DNA of 64,000 nucleotides from Bog-756 sp963713625 (GTDB lineage: Bacteria > Actinomycetota > Acidimicrobiia > Acidimicrobiales > RAAP-2), in assembly GCA_963713625.1 (NCBI GenBank), contig CAVQMN010000001.1, forward strand, positions 310,001 through 374,000, given 5' to 3'. Positions 25,591 to 33,845 of the stretch are shown one piece after another (the stretch's first letter is position 1; every line of letters starts with the position of its first letter). The notes under the pieces were generated by a model that saw only the letters and a list, made by a program, of their open reading frames with translations, was not told where the DNA came from and did not search any database. The position numbers and the translations under genes were made by a program.

Positions 25591-28500
25591 CGTCATCGGT
25601 CGGGACCTTCGGCGGCGCGGGTTGGCCACCATGGCCGGCGGTCGTCGGGAGCGTCGTCGTCGTCGTGGGTGGCGGACGACGGATCGGCGTCGTGGTCGTC
25701 GTCGTGGGTGGTGGACGGGTCGGGTTGGTCGTGGTGGTGGTGGTCGTGGTGGTCGGCGGCGGAGGCGACGTGTCCGCCCCGGTCAACGGGATCAGGCCGG
25801 AACCGTCGACCGTGTCGGGTTGGTCAGTTCCCTTGTAGACCTGAATGGCATGGACGAAGGCCGGGGCGACCTGGGTGGGGGACCACCAGGGGGGAACCCC
25901 TCCGCCGTAGTAGCCGCCGAAGTCCACCTCGGAGACGCTGATCCGCACCGCGGTGGCGTCCACCGGGGCGAAGGCCAGTTCGAGCTCGTGGGTCCGGTAC
26001 TGGCCCACCACATTGGCCACCCTGGTCCAGCCCCCTGACGGCTCGTCGACGGAGACCGTGTAGTTGCGCACACCGGTGGCAGTGCTGCCGACCGACTGGG
26101 TGTCCACCACGATGCGGTTGATGGTGGCGCGATCGGCCAGCGTGACGGTCAGGCTCGGCGTGGGGTCCCCTGCGCTCGAGCTCCAACCCTGGTCGTAGCC
26201 GACCTGCAGTCCGTCGATGGCCGCCGAGCCGTTTCCGGAGGAGGCGGTGGCCGAAGCCCCGGCGGATGCGAGCGCCAGGTCGGCACCGTAGTCCTCGGTG
26301 GGGCCGAGGGTGAGGCTGTCGCCCACCGGGTAGGTGACATAGGTGACCTGGTCGGAGATGGGCAGGCTGTAGGCGGTGCCCGAGGTCACGGTCACGCTGG
26401 TGGCGTTGCCGTACTCCGAGGTCACCGTCACCGGGACCGAGCCACCGCCCGGAGCGGTCACCCGGACCGAGCCGGTGGTGTCCAGTCCGTCCGACCACAG
26501 GGCACCGAGGTTGTCGTGGCCGCCGGGGGCGGCACCGAACGATGCCTCGTACGTCTGGGGGATGCCCGTCGCCGGCATCGAAAGGTACGGGCGGCCGGCG
26601 ATCTCGGACGAGGTGGTCATGGTGGCCAGCGCCGCCGGCTTCACGTAGTCGTCGGTGTTCGATGCCTGGATCAGCGAGAAGCTGACGCCGTCGTTGCCCC
26701 AGTTCCCCTCGTCGAAGAAGTAGTTCCACACCGGAATGCCGAGCACCTTCTGCCAGATCATGGCCCGGGCCACCACGTTGGCCTGATTCAGGTAGTTGTA
26801 GTCACCGTCGCTCCACCACCCGACCTCGGTGAACCAGAGGGCCTTCCCACCCAGCATGCCCTCGAGCTGTCGGACCTGGGTGGGGATGCCGTCCTCCTCG
26901 AAAGAGTCGTTGTTGCCGGTATAGGGGTGGATGGCGGCCACATCCATGTCCTTGAGCCCGCCCGCGGCGACGAGCTGCTGCCACCAGCCGATCGAGACGT
27001 TGAGCGATGACCCGCCGATGACCGTCGAGGACGAACCGGGCATGACCGCCTTGACCGCCTGGTAGAAGGGCTCGAGTATCTGGGTGACGTACTGGCTGCC
27101 GTCGCCCCATCCGGTGTTGTTGGGCTCGTTCCATGGTTCCCACTTGGTCACCGGGGCGCACGGACCGCATCCGGCGGGGACCTTGGAGTAGTGGCTGACC
27201 AGCGCGGTGACGTCACCCTTCCACCACCCGTTGTCCACCAGCGCGGTGGGGACCGAGCCGGTCGACCCGCCACTGGCCTGGAGCCAGTAGGTGACGTGGT
27301 CCCGCAGGGCCTGGTAGGCGGCCTGGTAGTAGTCGGTGGTGGCGTCGGCGAATGTCACGGCCGAAGGGCCACAGGTCGCCGCGGTCGGATTCGAGCCTGA
27401 ACAGTTCGGCAGGAAGGTGCTCCAGTTGATGGTGGACCCTCGAAATCCGTCGAGTCCGAGTTGGGCGTTGAGGGCGACTCCCCTTGGGTCGCTCGGGCCG
27501 CCGGCGCCGATACCGCTCGGCAGGCTGGCCAGGTCGAGGCCATCCCCGGTGGCTCCGACGGTGTAGGGCATGCAGGTCGTCCCGAGGAGTGTCGGGGGGG
27601 AGTTGTCCGTATCGAGGAGCGAGGCCTGCACCAGGTAGGGCCCGGGCTGTCGGTCGGCGACCGGGATGGTCAGGGGGATGTCGGCCAGCTCCCCGGATGT
27701 GGTCGGGAGCGGGATGGTGGTGGGAGTGGGCGTGTTCTCGGCGTCGAGCACGGTGGTGTTCTCCACCGCATAGGACAACTCGAGGTGGGAGGCCTTCGCG
27801 GTCCACCACGGATCGAAGGAGGCCGAAACCGCCGGCGTGGTCCCGGGGGCGAAGTAGTTCGCCGCGGCCGACGACGACAGGCCGGCCCCCCACCCGAGCG
27901 AGTCGACCGGGGCATGGGCCGCGTCCAGGTAGGCGGTGAGCGTGGACAGGGAGACGGTGGAGATGTTGTCCGCACCATTGTTGAACGGTGCTCCCCCCTG
28001 GTAGAAGAAGGTGGAGCCGACCAGATAGAAGTTGGAGCCGCCCATGGCCAGGTTGAAGTTGCCGTTGCTGTCCTGGCCGAGGGTGGTGCTGCCCTCGAGA
28101 AAGCCCTGGGGGCTGGTGGCCTCGATGGTGTTGAGGGGATCGGCGGTGTAGATGGTGCCGTCGGCACCCTGCGCGGCCTGGGCCGGGTAGTAGAACTGGG
28201 TCCCCGATCCGGTGTGGATTCCCGCAGGTCCGACCCGGCTCGATCCGAAGGTCGACAGCACGTTGCCGGCCGGGTCGAACGTCTTCACGTAACCGTTGCC
28301 GGAGACGAGGAGGTTCCCGTCCGCCTCTTGGGTCACGAAGTCGAAGTCGTCGAACAGCGGGAAGGATCCGCTCACCGCCCCCGTGGACAGGTCGATCAGG
28401 TCACTGGCCGACTTGTCCTGCACGATGCTGAGCCCCAACTCGAAGTTGGCACCCGTGCCCACCGAAAAGATCCCCGTCGGGTTGCCGTTTCCGGGGTCGA

Positions 28501-29026
28501 CAGACCACAGGAGTTTTCCGGTCGGCGAGAACTTGTCCAACAGCTGGTCGTAGTAGCTGGCCAGATAGATGTTCCCTGCCGGGTCGATGACCGGTTGGGA
28601 GACTTCGTTCCCTTGGCGGTTGACGATGACGGACGGCAGGTTGAAGGCTCTCACCTCGGCGCCCGACAGCGTGTAGGTGATGAGCTGGCTGCCCGTGTTG
28701 ACGTAGAGGTCGGTCGACGTCGCCGTGAAGTTGACCACCCCGCCGGTGGGGTTGACCAGGGTGGTGGTCGGATCGGAGGGGAGGTTCGAAGCCGGACCCA
28801 GAATGCCGGTCGGGTCGGGTGCGTCGCAGATGGGACTGACGTCGGCGGCGGCGGGAGCGGCCACGCTTCCCCTGATCTGTGGGGTCGGGGCCCCGGCGTG
28901 GGCTGCGTCCAGGGATCCTCCGAGGACGACCACGAGAACGGCCACGATGGTAATCACGCCCAACAGCGCGCTGCCGGCCCCCCCTCGACGGAGCAACGTG
29001 GGCCGGCGGTCCGATGCCCTCATCAC
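24848..29026 (-). CDS. Large secreted multidomain glycosidase with Acidimicrobiia-type repeats
   Basis: A 1392-residue exported protein with a signal peptide ending near residue 44. Residues about 60-420 look like a beta-propeller (PAGNIYLASYYDQLLDKFSPTG). Residues about 500-860 resemble a GH-A clan barrel: the acid/base Glu634 lies in WEPWNEPN and the nucleophile Glu734 in ALWFTEVGWW, 100 residues apart, GH39/GH5-like. Residues about 915-1065 resemble an F5/8C (CBM32-like) domain, followed by a Pro-Thr linker (about 1075-1135) and six 42-residue repeats. It probably cleaves or binds extracellular polysaccharide. The gene is divergent from the first EPS glycosyltransferase. Confidence 0.8.
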   Translation of the reverse strand: MMRASDRRPTLLRRGGAGSALLGVITIVAVLVVVLGGSLDAAHAGAPTPQIRGSVAAPAAADVSPICDAPDPTGILGPASNLPSDPTTTLVNPTGGVVNFTATSTDLYVNTGSQLITYTLSGAEVRAFNLPSVIVNRQGNEVSQPVIDPAGNIYLASYYDQLLDKFSPTGKLLWSVDPGNGNPTGIFSVGTGANFELGLSIVQDKSASDLIDLSTGAVSGSFPLFDDFDFVTQEADGNLLVSGNGYVKTFDPAGNVLSTFGSSRVGPAGIHTGSGTQFYYPAQAAQGADGTIYTADPLNTIEATSPQGFLEGSTTLGQDSNGNFNLAMGGSNFYLVGSTFFYQGGAPFNNGADNISTVSLSTLTAYLDAAHAPVDSLGWGAGLSSSAAANYFAPGTTPAVSASFDPWWTAKASHLELSYAVENTTVLDAENTPTPTTIPLPTTSGELADIPLTIPVADRQPGPYLVQASLLDTDNSPPTLLGTTCMPYTVGATGDGLDLASLPSGIGAGGPSDPRGVALNAQLGLDGFRGSTINWSTFLPNCSGSNPTAATCGPSAVTFADATTDYYQAAYQALRDHVTYWLQASGGSTGSVPTALVDNGWWKGDVTALVSHYSKVPAGCGPCAPVTKWEPWNEPNNTGWGDGSQYVTQILEPFYQAVKAVMPGSSSTVIGGSSLNVSIGWWQQLVAAGGLKDMDVAAIHPYTGNNDSFEEDGIPTQVRQLEGMLGGKALWFTEVGWWSDGDYNYLNQANVVARAMIWQKVLGIPVWNYFFDEGNWGNDGVSFSLIQASNTDDYVKPAALATMTTSSEIAGRPYLSMPATGIPQTYEASFGAAPGGHDNLGALWSDGLDTTGSVRVTAPGGGSVPVTVTSEYGNATSVTVTSGTAYSLPISDQVTYVTYPVGDSLTLGPTEDYGADLALASAGASATASSGNGSAAIDGLQVGYDQGWSSSAGDPTPSLTVTLADRATINRIVVDTQSVGSTATGVRNYTVSVDEPSGGWTRVANVVGQYRTHELELAFAPVDATAVRISVSEVDFGGYYGGGVPPWWSPTQVAPAFVHAIQVYKGTDQPDTVDGSGLIPLTGADTSPPPPTTTTTTTTTNPTRPPPTTTTTTPIRRPPPTTTTTLPTTAGHGGQPAPPKVPTDDGGYWLTTSTGGIYAFGSVSFYGSTAGAPLDAPIVGMKATPDGKGYWMVSSDGGVFTYGDAGFYGSTGGLALNRPIVGMAPTPGGGGYWLVASDGGIFAFGNAGFYGSTGAISLNKPIVGMASTPDGGGYWLVASDGGIFAFGDAGFYGSTGAMTLNEPIVGMASTPDGGGYWLVASDGGIFAFGNAGFYGSTGGMSLNRPIVGMTTTPSGHGYWMVASDGGIFAFGDADFYGSAGSLDLAAPTVAIS

Positions 29027-29224
29027 AATTCCCCATCGACCCGACGGCGTTTATCTTTAGCGAAAGCGCGTCCCCAGGCTCACAAATCGCCCGCTGGGTC
29101 AGAGCCGAAGGGGGGCGATGGAGCGATCGTGGGGAACGGCGGGAGCGGGAGTGGCAGAGGGTTCCGCACTACGATTCGGCCGGTGCATCGGTCTTCCAGA
29201 CGCGTTCGGGCTGCTGATCGGCGG

Positions 29225-30352
29225 GTGGGGGAGCACGGGCTCCGTGTGCTCAGGGTGTCGAAGAGCGGTGTGGTCACCGCCTGGCGCGAACGCGAGCGCC
29301 AACTGCGACTGCTCGGCGCCGACCTGACCCTGGTCGCCGCGGCACGATGGGAAGAAGGCGGTTCGATGGTGGAGTTCACCGGCGACGGTGATCTCTTCGT
29401 CGAGCCGGTGCGCACGGTGGGCCGGCATCCGAATCTCTTCCTCTACGACCCGCGGCCGCTGTGGCGGCTCCTCGGATCCGGGCACTGGGACCTGGTCGAT
29501 CTGCACGAGGAGCCGTTCGGGTTGGCTGTCGCCGAGTTCATGGTCCTGCGTTGGCTACGGGCACCGGGTGTGCCCTTCATCTTCTCCTCGGCCCAGAACA
29601 TCGAGAAGCGGTACCCGATCCCGTTCCGTTGGCTGGAGCACGCCGCTCTGCGCCGAGCGGCCGGGGCCTACTCGTGCAACTCGGAAGCGGGTGAGATCCT
29701 CCGGCGCAAGGGCCTCACCGGCGAGTGGGAGCTCCTGCCCCTCGGAGTGGATGTCGACCGGTTCCGGGCTCCGGACCGCGAGCCCCCGACCGGGTCTCTG
29801 AGGGTCGGATTCGTGGGCCGGCTCATCCGTCACAAAGGGGTCGATGTACTGCTCGACGCGGTGGCCCTCGACGAACGGTTCAGCGCCGACATCTTCGGCG
29901 CCGGTCCTGAGCTCGACGGGCTGACGGCCCGGGCTGACGCGCTCGGAATCGGAGACCGGGTCACGTTCCACGGCCACGTGGACGAGGAACAGATACCCGA
30001 TGTCTATCCACAGGTCGATGTCGTGGCCGTGCCGTCGGTCCCGCTGGCCAGCTGGATCGAGCAGTTCGGTCGAGTCGTGGTCGAAGCGCAGGCGTCCGGT
30101 GTTCCCGTGGTGGCCAGCGCCAGCGGCGCCCTCCCCGATGTGGTCGGACGATCCGGACTGCTGGTGCCCCCGAACGACCCGGTCGCCTTGCGCGACGCCC
30201 TGAGCCGGTTCCTCGACGAGCCCGGACTGTGGGCCCGGTTGCGCCAGTCCGGGATGGCGGAGGTGGCGCGCTACTCATGGAAGAGCATCGCCGCCGCCCA
30301 GATGGCGCTCTACCGGTCGGTCACCTCGGGGCGGTCCGCCGCTCCTCGATGA
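29225..30352 (+). CDS. GT4 glycosyltransferase
   Basis: About 375 residues with a GT-B fold. The Rossmann halves show VGFVGRLIRHKGVDVLLDAV (start of the donor domain) and the nucleotide-sugar site VVEAQASGVPVVASASGALPDVV. The start is uncertain: GTG at 29225 or 29183 are both possible, and the frame stays open far upstream, antisense to the glycosidase. It is the first gene on the left side of the EPS locus, and its end overlaps the convergent GT4 gene by 32 bp. Donor and acceptor sugars are unknown. Confidence 0.82.
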   Translation: MGEHGLRVLRVSKSGVVTAWRERERQLRLLGADLTLVAAARWEEGGSMVEFTGDGDLFVEPVRTVGRHPNLFLYDPRPLWRLLGSGHWDLVDLHEEPFGLAVAEFMVLRWLRAPGVPFIFSSAQNIEKRYPIPFRWLEHAALRRAAGAYSCNSEAGEILRRKGLTGEWELLPLGVDVDRFRAPDREPPTGSLRVGFVGRLIRHKGVDVLLDAVALDERFSADIFGAGPELDGLTARADALGIGDRVTFHGHVDEEQIPDVYPQVDVVAVPSVPLASWIEQFGRVVVEAQASGVPVVASASGALPDVVGRSGLLVPPNDPVALRDALSRFLDEPGLWARLRQSGMAEVARYSWKSIAAAQMALYRSVTSGRSAAPR

Positions 30353-31385
30353 CGTCGCGGTACAGGTGCTCGAGACCGTCGAGATGGTGCTCGAGCGAGA
30401 ACATCCGTCGTTGTCGGTCACGGAGACTCCCGCCGACCCGCCGTCGGAGGTCGGGGTGCGCGGCGAGCTGCACCAGCGCATCTGAGGCGGCGTCGACGTC
30501 ACCGGGTGGGAAGAGCATGCCGGCGTCGCCCATCGTCTCGACGTGCGCGCCTCCCGCCGCGGCGACGACGGGAACGCCGTGGGCCATGGCCTCCACCACC
30601 GAGAACCCGAAGGGCTCCGCCGGGGGAGTGGCCAGGACGACGGACGACTCGCTGAGGAGCCGGTCGGTGTCGGCGATCTGCCCCACGAAGTCGACGCTCT
30701 CGGTCACCCCGAGTTCGTGGGCCAGTGTCCGCACAGCCGAAAGCCGGTCCCCGGTGCCGGCGATGACCAGGCGCCACCCGGTGTCGCCGAGACCACTGCG
30801 GGCCCAGATCCTGATTCCGAGCTCGGGACGCTTCTCCTCGGTCAGTCGCTGGAGCACCAGGACGGTGGAGGACTCGAGGCCGGCCTGAGGGCGGTCGGGC
30901 ACCGCATTGCGGAGGAGCACGGTGGGTCCCTGGACGCCCTCGGCCACGAATTGGCTGATGGCGATGTCACGGGCGATGGGCCGGGCCACCACACGGGCCA
31001 GTGTCCGCGCCACCTTGCCGCTGCCCCGGTCGCCGGGAAAGTGGCGCGTGGCCACAATGGGTGCACGCTGGAAGGGCCGAGCCAGCCAGGCCGCCCCTTC
31101 GGCCGCCGTCATGTGGGCGTGGACGACATCGGCGTGTCGCTGGGCGGCGAGAGCCCGGGCGGTCTGGAGGACCGTCTCGGCGGGGCGGTAGTCGACCCGG
31201 CCGTCCAGTTCGGTGTGCATGCGGGCCGGGTCGCCGCCGATGACCGACAGGTGGTGCCCCCTGGAGACGAGGCCGTTGGCCACCTGGCACATATAGCGCT
31301 CCACGCCGGCGAAGGCGTTGCTGCGCACCACCTGTACCACCGACAGGGGGCCGGGTTGCCCGCTCCGGCTGCTCTCGACTTCCAT
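30321..31385 (-). CDS. GT4 glycosyltransferase
   Basis: A 354-residue GT-B enzyme. The N-terminal domain shows VVQVVRSNAFAGVERYMCQVA, DVVHAHMTAAE and IVATRHFPG; the C-terminal donor site shows AEPFGFSVVEAMAHGVPVVAAAGG, with the E-x7-E motif. It lies head-on to the preceding GT4 with a 32-bp overlap. The upstream region (31386-31648) carries 15-bp tandem repeats. Confidence 0.9.
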   Translation of the reverse strand: MEVESSRSGQPGPLSVVQVVRSNAFAGVERYMCQVANGLVSRGHHLSVIGGDPARMHTELDGRVDYRPAETVLQTARALAAQRHADVVHAHMTAAEGAAWLARPFQRAPIVATRHFPGDRGSGKVARTLARVVARPIARDIAISQFVAEGVQGPTVLLRNAVPDRPQAGLESSTVLVLQRLTEEKRPELGIRIWARSGLGDTGWRLVIAGTGDRLSAVRTLAHELGVTESVDFVGQIADTDRLLSESSVVLATPPAEPFGFSVVEAMAHGVPVVAAAGGAHVETMGDAGMLFPPGDVDAASDALVQLAAHPDLRRRVGGSLRDRQRRMFSLEHHLDGLEHLYRDVIEERRTAPR

Positions 31386-31560
31386 CGGGTTCCTCTCGTC
31401 GACCTGGAGGGATCTCTCGCCCTACTCAGGTGAGCATCTCCGCCGCGGCAGTGATTGGAGCACGAGAGCGGGTGGCCCATGCCACTCACGCCCGGGGGCC
31501 TCTCCTATCATGCCTGAGTGGTCGCGCCTCGCACGAACCGGCGAACGACGACCTCCGGAA

Positions 31561-31606
31561 GAACGACCGCCGGTGGGACGACCGCCGGTGGGACGACCGC
31601 CGCGAG
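31561..31606. repeat. Three 15-bp tandem repeats
   Basis: The unit GACGACCGCCGGTGG is repeated about three times just upstream of a GT4 start. If translated in the downstream frame it would encode the DDRRW pentapeptide. It lies within the 263-bp divergent gap 31386-31648, where no gene is supported. Confidence 0.7.
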
Positions 31607-31648
31607 GACGAGCACCACCGGGCGGGCGCTCGTGACGGAGCGTTCGGC

Positions 31649-32782
31649 ATGACCGGCCCCGAGGTTGCCGTGGTGTTCCCGCAGGTCCATCGGAGCGGAG
31701 GTATCGAACGGGTCTGCTGGGACCTCCTCGACTATTTGGGCCCGAGGCACGACACGGTCTTCGTGGGCACGAGCGCACCCGAGGGCCTGCCCGAAGGTGT
31801 CCGCCTGGTGCCCGTCGGTGGATCTGCAGACCCCGGTTCCGTCGGTATGTGGACGCAGCGGGCCCGGACCCGGCGCGTCCTGGCCTCGCTCTCTCCACGC
31901 CTGACCGTGAGCATGGGGTCCGTGGTTCCCCCCGGCGATGTGCTCTGGGTGCCGAGCGTGCACCGGGCCTGGCTGGAGGCGGCCCGATCCATTCAGATGG
32001 GCCGGGTCGAGGTCCCGGCCCGGGTGCGTTTCGCCATGCCCCGGCACCGCACGTTGCTGGCCATGGAGTCGCAGTACTTCCGCCGCGGGCATCCCCGCCA
32101 CATCCTGTGCACGTCGCACCGCGAGGTCGAGGATCTGGCCCGTCTCTACCAGGTGGATCCGGCACTGACCACGGTGGTGCCCAATCCGATCGACCCCGAG
32201 CGGTTCAATGCCGGCCGGCGGACGAGGGACCGGACCGCGGCCCGCCTCGACCTCAGGATCGGCGACGATGAGCTGGCCCTGGTGTTCATCGCCAACGAGC
32301 TCCATCGCAAGGGGTTCGGCCAGACCCTCGAGGCCATGGCCCGCAACCGCGACCGGCGGATGACCCTGCACGTGGTCGGAAAAGCCGGGCTCGGTCCCTA
32401 CCAGTCGACCATCCGCCGCCTCGGCCTCGATGACCGAGTCCACTATCACGGGCCCACCGCCGATGTCAGTTGGCACCTGGCCGCCGCCGACCTCATGGTG
32501 CTTCCCACCCAGTACGAACCGTTCGGCTTGGTGATCGTCGAGGCTTTGGCCAGCGGGGTTCCGGTGATCACCAGCCGTCTGGCCGGAGCTTCGGAAGCGG
32601 TCCGCCCCGGCCGGACCGGATTGATCCTCGAGGATCCCTACGACGTCGGGGAGCTGGCCGGGTTGCTGGCCGAAGCGGGACGGGCCGATCTCGAGAGCTG
32701 GGGCAAGGAGGCGGCATCGTCGGTCGCCCCTTACCGTCGCGATCAGGTGATGGGCAGGGTGGAGCGCATCCTGTTCCCATGA
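31649..32782 (+). CDS. GT4 glycosyltransferase
   Basis: A 377-residue GT-B enzyme. FPQVHRSGGIERVCWDLLDYL opens the acceptor domain, VVPNPIDPERFN precedes the linker, FIANELHRKGFGQTLEAM begins the donor domain, and QYEPFGLVIVEALASGVPVI is the donor-sugar site. I choose the ATG at 31649 (MTGPEVAVVFP), where homologous folds start; the frame extends upstream through the tandem repeats. It is convergent with the GT2 gene. Confidence 0.87.
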   Translation: MTGPEVAVVFPQVHRSGGIERVCWDLLDYLGPRHDTVFVGTSAPEGLPEGVRLVPVGGSADPGSVGMWTQRARTRRVLASLSPRLTVSMGSVVPPGDVLWVPSVHRAWLEAARSIQMGRVEVPARVRFAMPRHRTLLAMESQYFRRGHPRHILCTSHREVEDLARLYQVDPALTTVVPNPIDPERFNAGRRTRDRTAARLDLRIGDDELALVFIANELHRKGFGQTLEAMARNRDRRMTLHVVGKAGLGPYQSTIRRLGLDDRVHYHGPTADVSWHLAAADLMVLPTQYEPFGLVIVEALASGVPVITSRLAGASEAVRPGRTGLILEDPYDVGELAGLLAEAGRADLESWGKEAASSVAPYRRDQVMGRVERILFP

Positions 32783-32784
32783 CT

Positions 32785-32839
32785 CGGCCGCCCGGCCGCC
32801 CGACCGCCCGGCCGCCCGGCCGCCCGACCGCCCGACCGA
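32785..32839. repeat. GC-only low-complexity tandem repeat between two glycosyltransferases
   Basis: Imperfect units of GGCCGCCCGACCGCC fill most of the 96-bp gap between convergent GT genes; a further partial copy lies at about 32859-32872. Such a tract is prone to replication slippage and could form strong RNA structure that ends transcription from both sides. Confidence 0.6.
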
Positions 32840-32878
32840 TCGGCCACCCCTCTCGATTCGGCCGCCCGGCCGCCGGCC

Positions 32879-33748
32879 TCAGTGCGCCTGGGCGGCGGCC
32901 AGTCTCGATTCGGCCTTCGACGGACCGGCCAGGTAGAGCCGGAATCTGGTCGCCGCCCGGCGGCCCCGCTCACCCGGGAGGAAGAGCGCCCGCACCAGGG
33001 CTCCGGCCATCACCCCGGAGCGAAAGACGAGCCACCCCTTCCGGCCGAAGTGCTTGCGCAGGTAGCGCTCGTTCGAGGCGTGGAAGTGGGTATCGCGTTC
33101 CGACTGCTCCCCGCCGGTTCCCGCCCCCACATGGGTGGCCACCACATCCGGGCAGAGGGCCACCCTCCAGCCCAGGTCGCCGGCCCGCCGCTGCCAGTCG
33201 GTCTCTTCTGCGTACAGGAAGAAGCGTTCGTCGAAGGGGCCGACCTGGTCGAGGGCGGCGCCTCGGAGCAACAGGACCGAGCCGATGAGGAAGCCGGTAC
33301 GCCCACCCAGACGCCCGAGGCCCAGAGCCTCCAGCCATGCCCGGGCCGGTGACGGAAACGGCCAGCCCACCCGGGCCGCCTCGCCGGTGACCGGGTCGAC
33401 CTGGGCGGGGGCCACACAGGCCAGGCCGTCGTCGGCCCGCAGGCGGTCGTGCAGCCGGGAGATGTCATCGGGTGTGATCGATGCATCGGGATTCAACAGC
33501 AACACGTCGGCGTCCGGATCGGCCGAGCCCCGGCGACGGGCGAGGCCTAGGTTCACGCCGCCGGCGAACCCGAGGTTGCGGCCCGGATCGACGTAGGTTG
33601 CGCCGTGGGCGTCCACCACCGCCCGGACCGCCGGGTCGGAGGAGTTGTCCACCACCATCACCGGGAGTCTGCCCTCCAAGCGGGCGAGGCAGCCGTCGAG
33701 GAGCTCGGGCGCCCCGTAGGCCACCACCACGACATCGAGCCCCGGCAT
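32879..33748 (-). CDS. GT2 glycosyltransferase (rhamnosyltransferase-like)
   Basis: A 289-residue GT-A enzyme with the GT2 opening VVVVAYGAPELLDGCLARL, the nucleotide-binding VVDNSSD, GRNLGFAGGVNLGL, the metal-binding region LLNPDASI (a DxD variant), and the later motif FDERFFLYAEETDWQRRAGDLGW. That last motif is typical of dTDP-rhamnosyltransferases (WbbL-like). The C-terminal helices are basic and could sit at the membrane. It is about 100 bp downstream of the autokinase gene on the same strand. Confidence 0.88.
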   Translation of the reverse strand: MPGLDVVVVAYGAPELLDGCLARLEGRLPVMVVDNSSDPAVRAVVDAHGATYVDPGRNLGFAGGVNLGLARRRGSADPDADVLLLNPDASITPDDISRLHDRLRADDGLACVAPAQVDPVTGEAARVGWPFPSPARAWLEALGLGRLGGRTGFLIGSVLLLRGAALDQVGPFDERFFLYAEETDWQRRAGDLGWRVALCPDVVATHVGAGTGGEQSERDTHFHASNERYLRKHFGRKGWLVFRSGVMAGALVRALFLPGERGRRAATRFRLYLAGPSKAESRLAAAQAH

Positions 33749-33845
33749 CAGGATCCCTGACCATCGGGAGGACCGGGATGCATCGAGGACCGGCCCGCTG
33801 GCGTCTCGGCGACCGACCGGGGGGCCCGGGCCGGCTCCGGACGGG

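Noticed and set aside
25620..25760. CRISPR-like or satellite repeat of GTGGTGGTCG type
   Set aside because: It encodes the Pro/Thr linker of the glycosidase; no spacers are present.
27461..29224. Open plus-strand frame leading into the first GT4 gene
   Set aside because: It runs antisense to the glycosidase, is low-complexity and lacks any domain; only the part after about 29183-29225 is coding.
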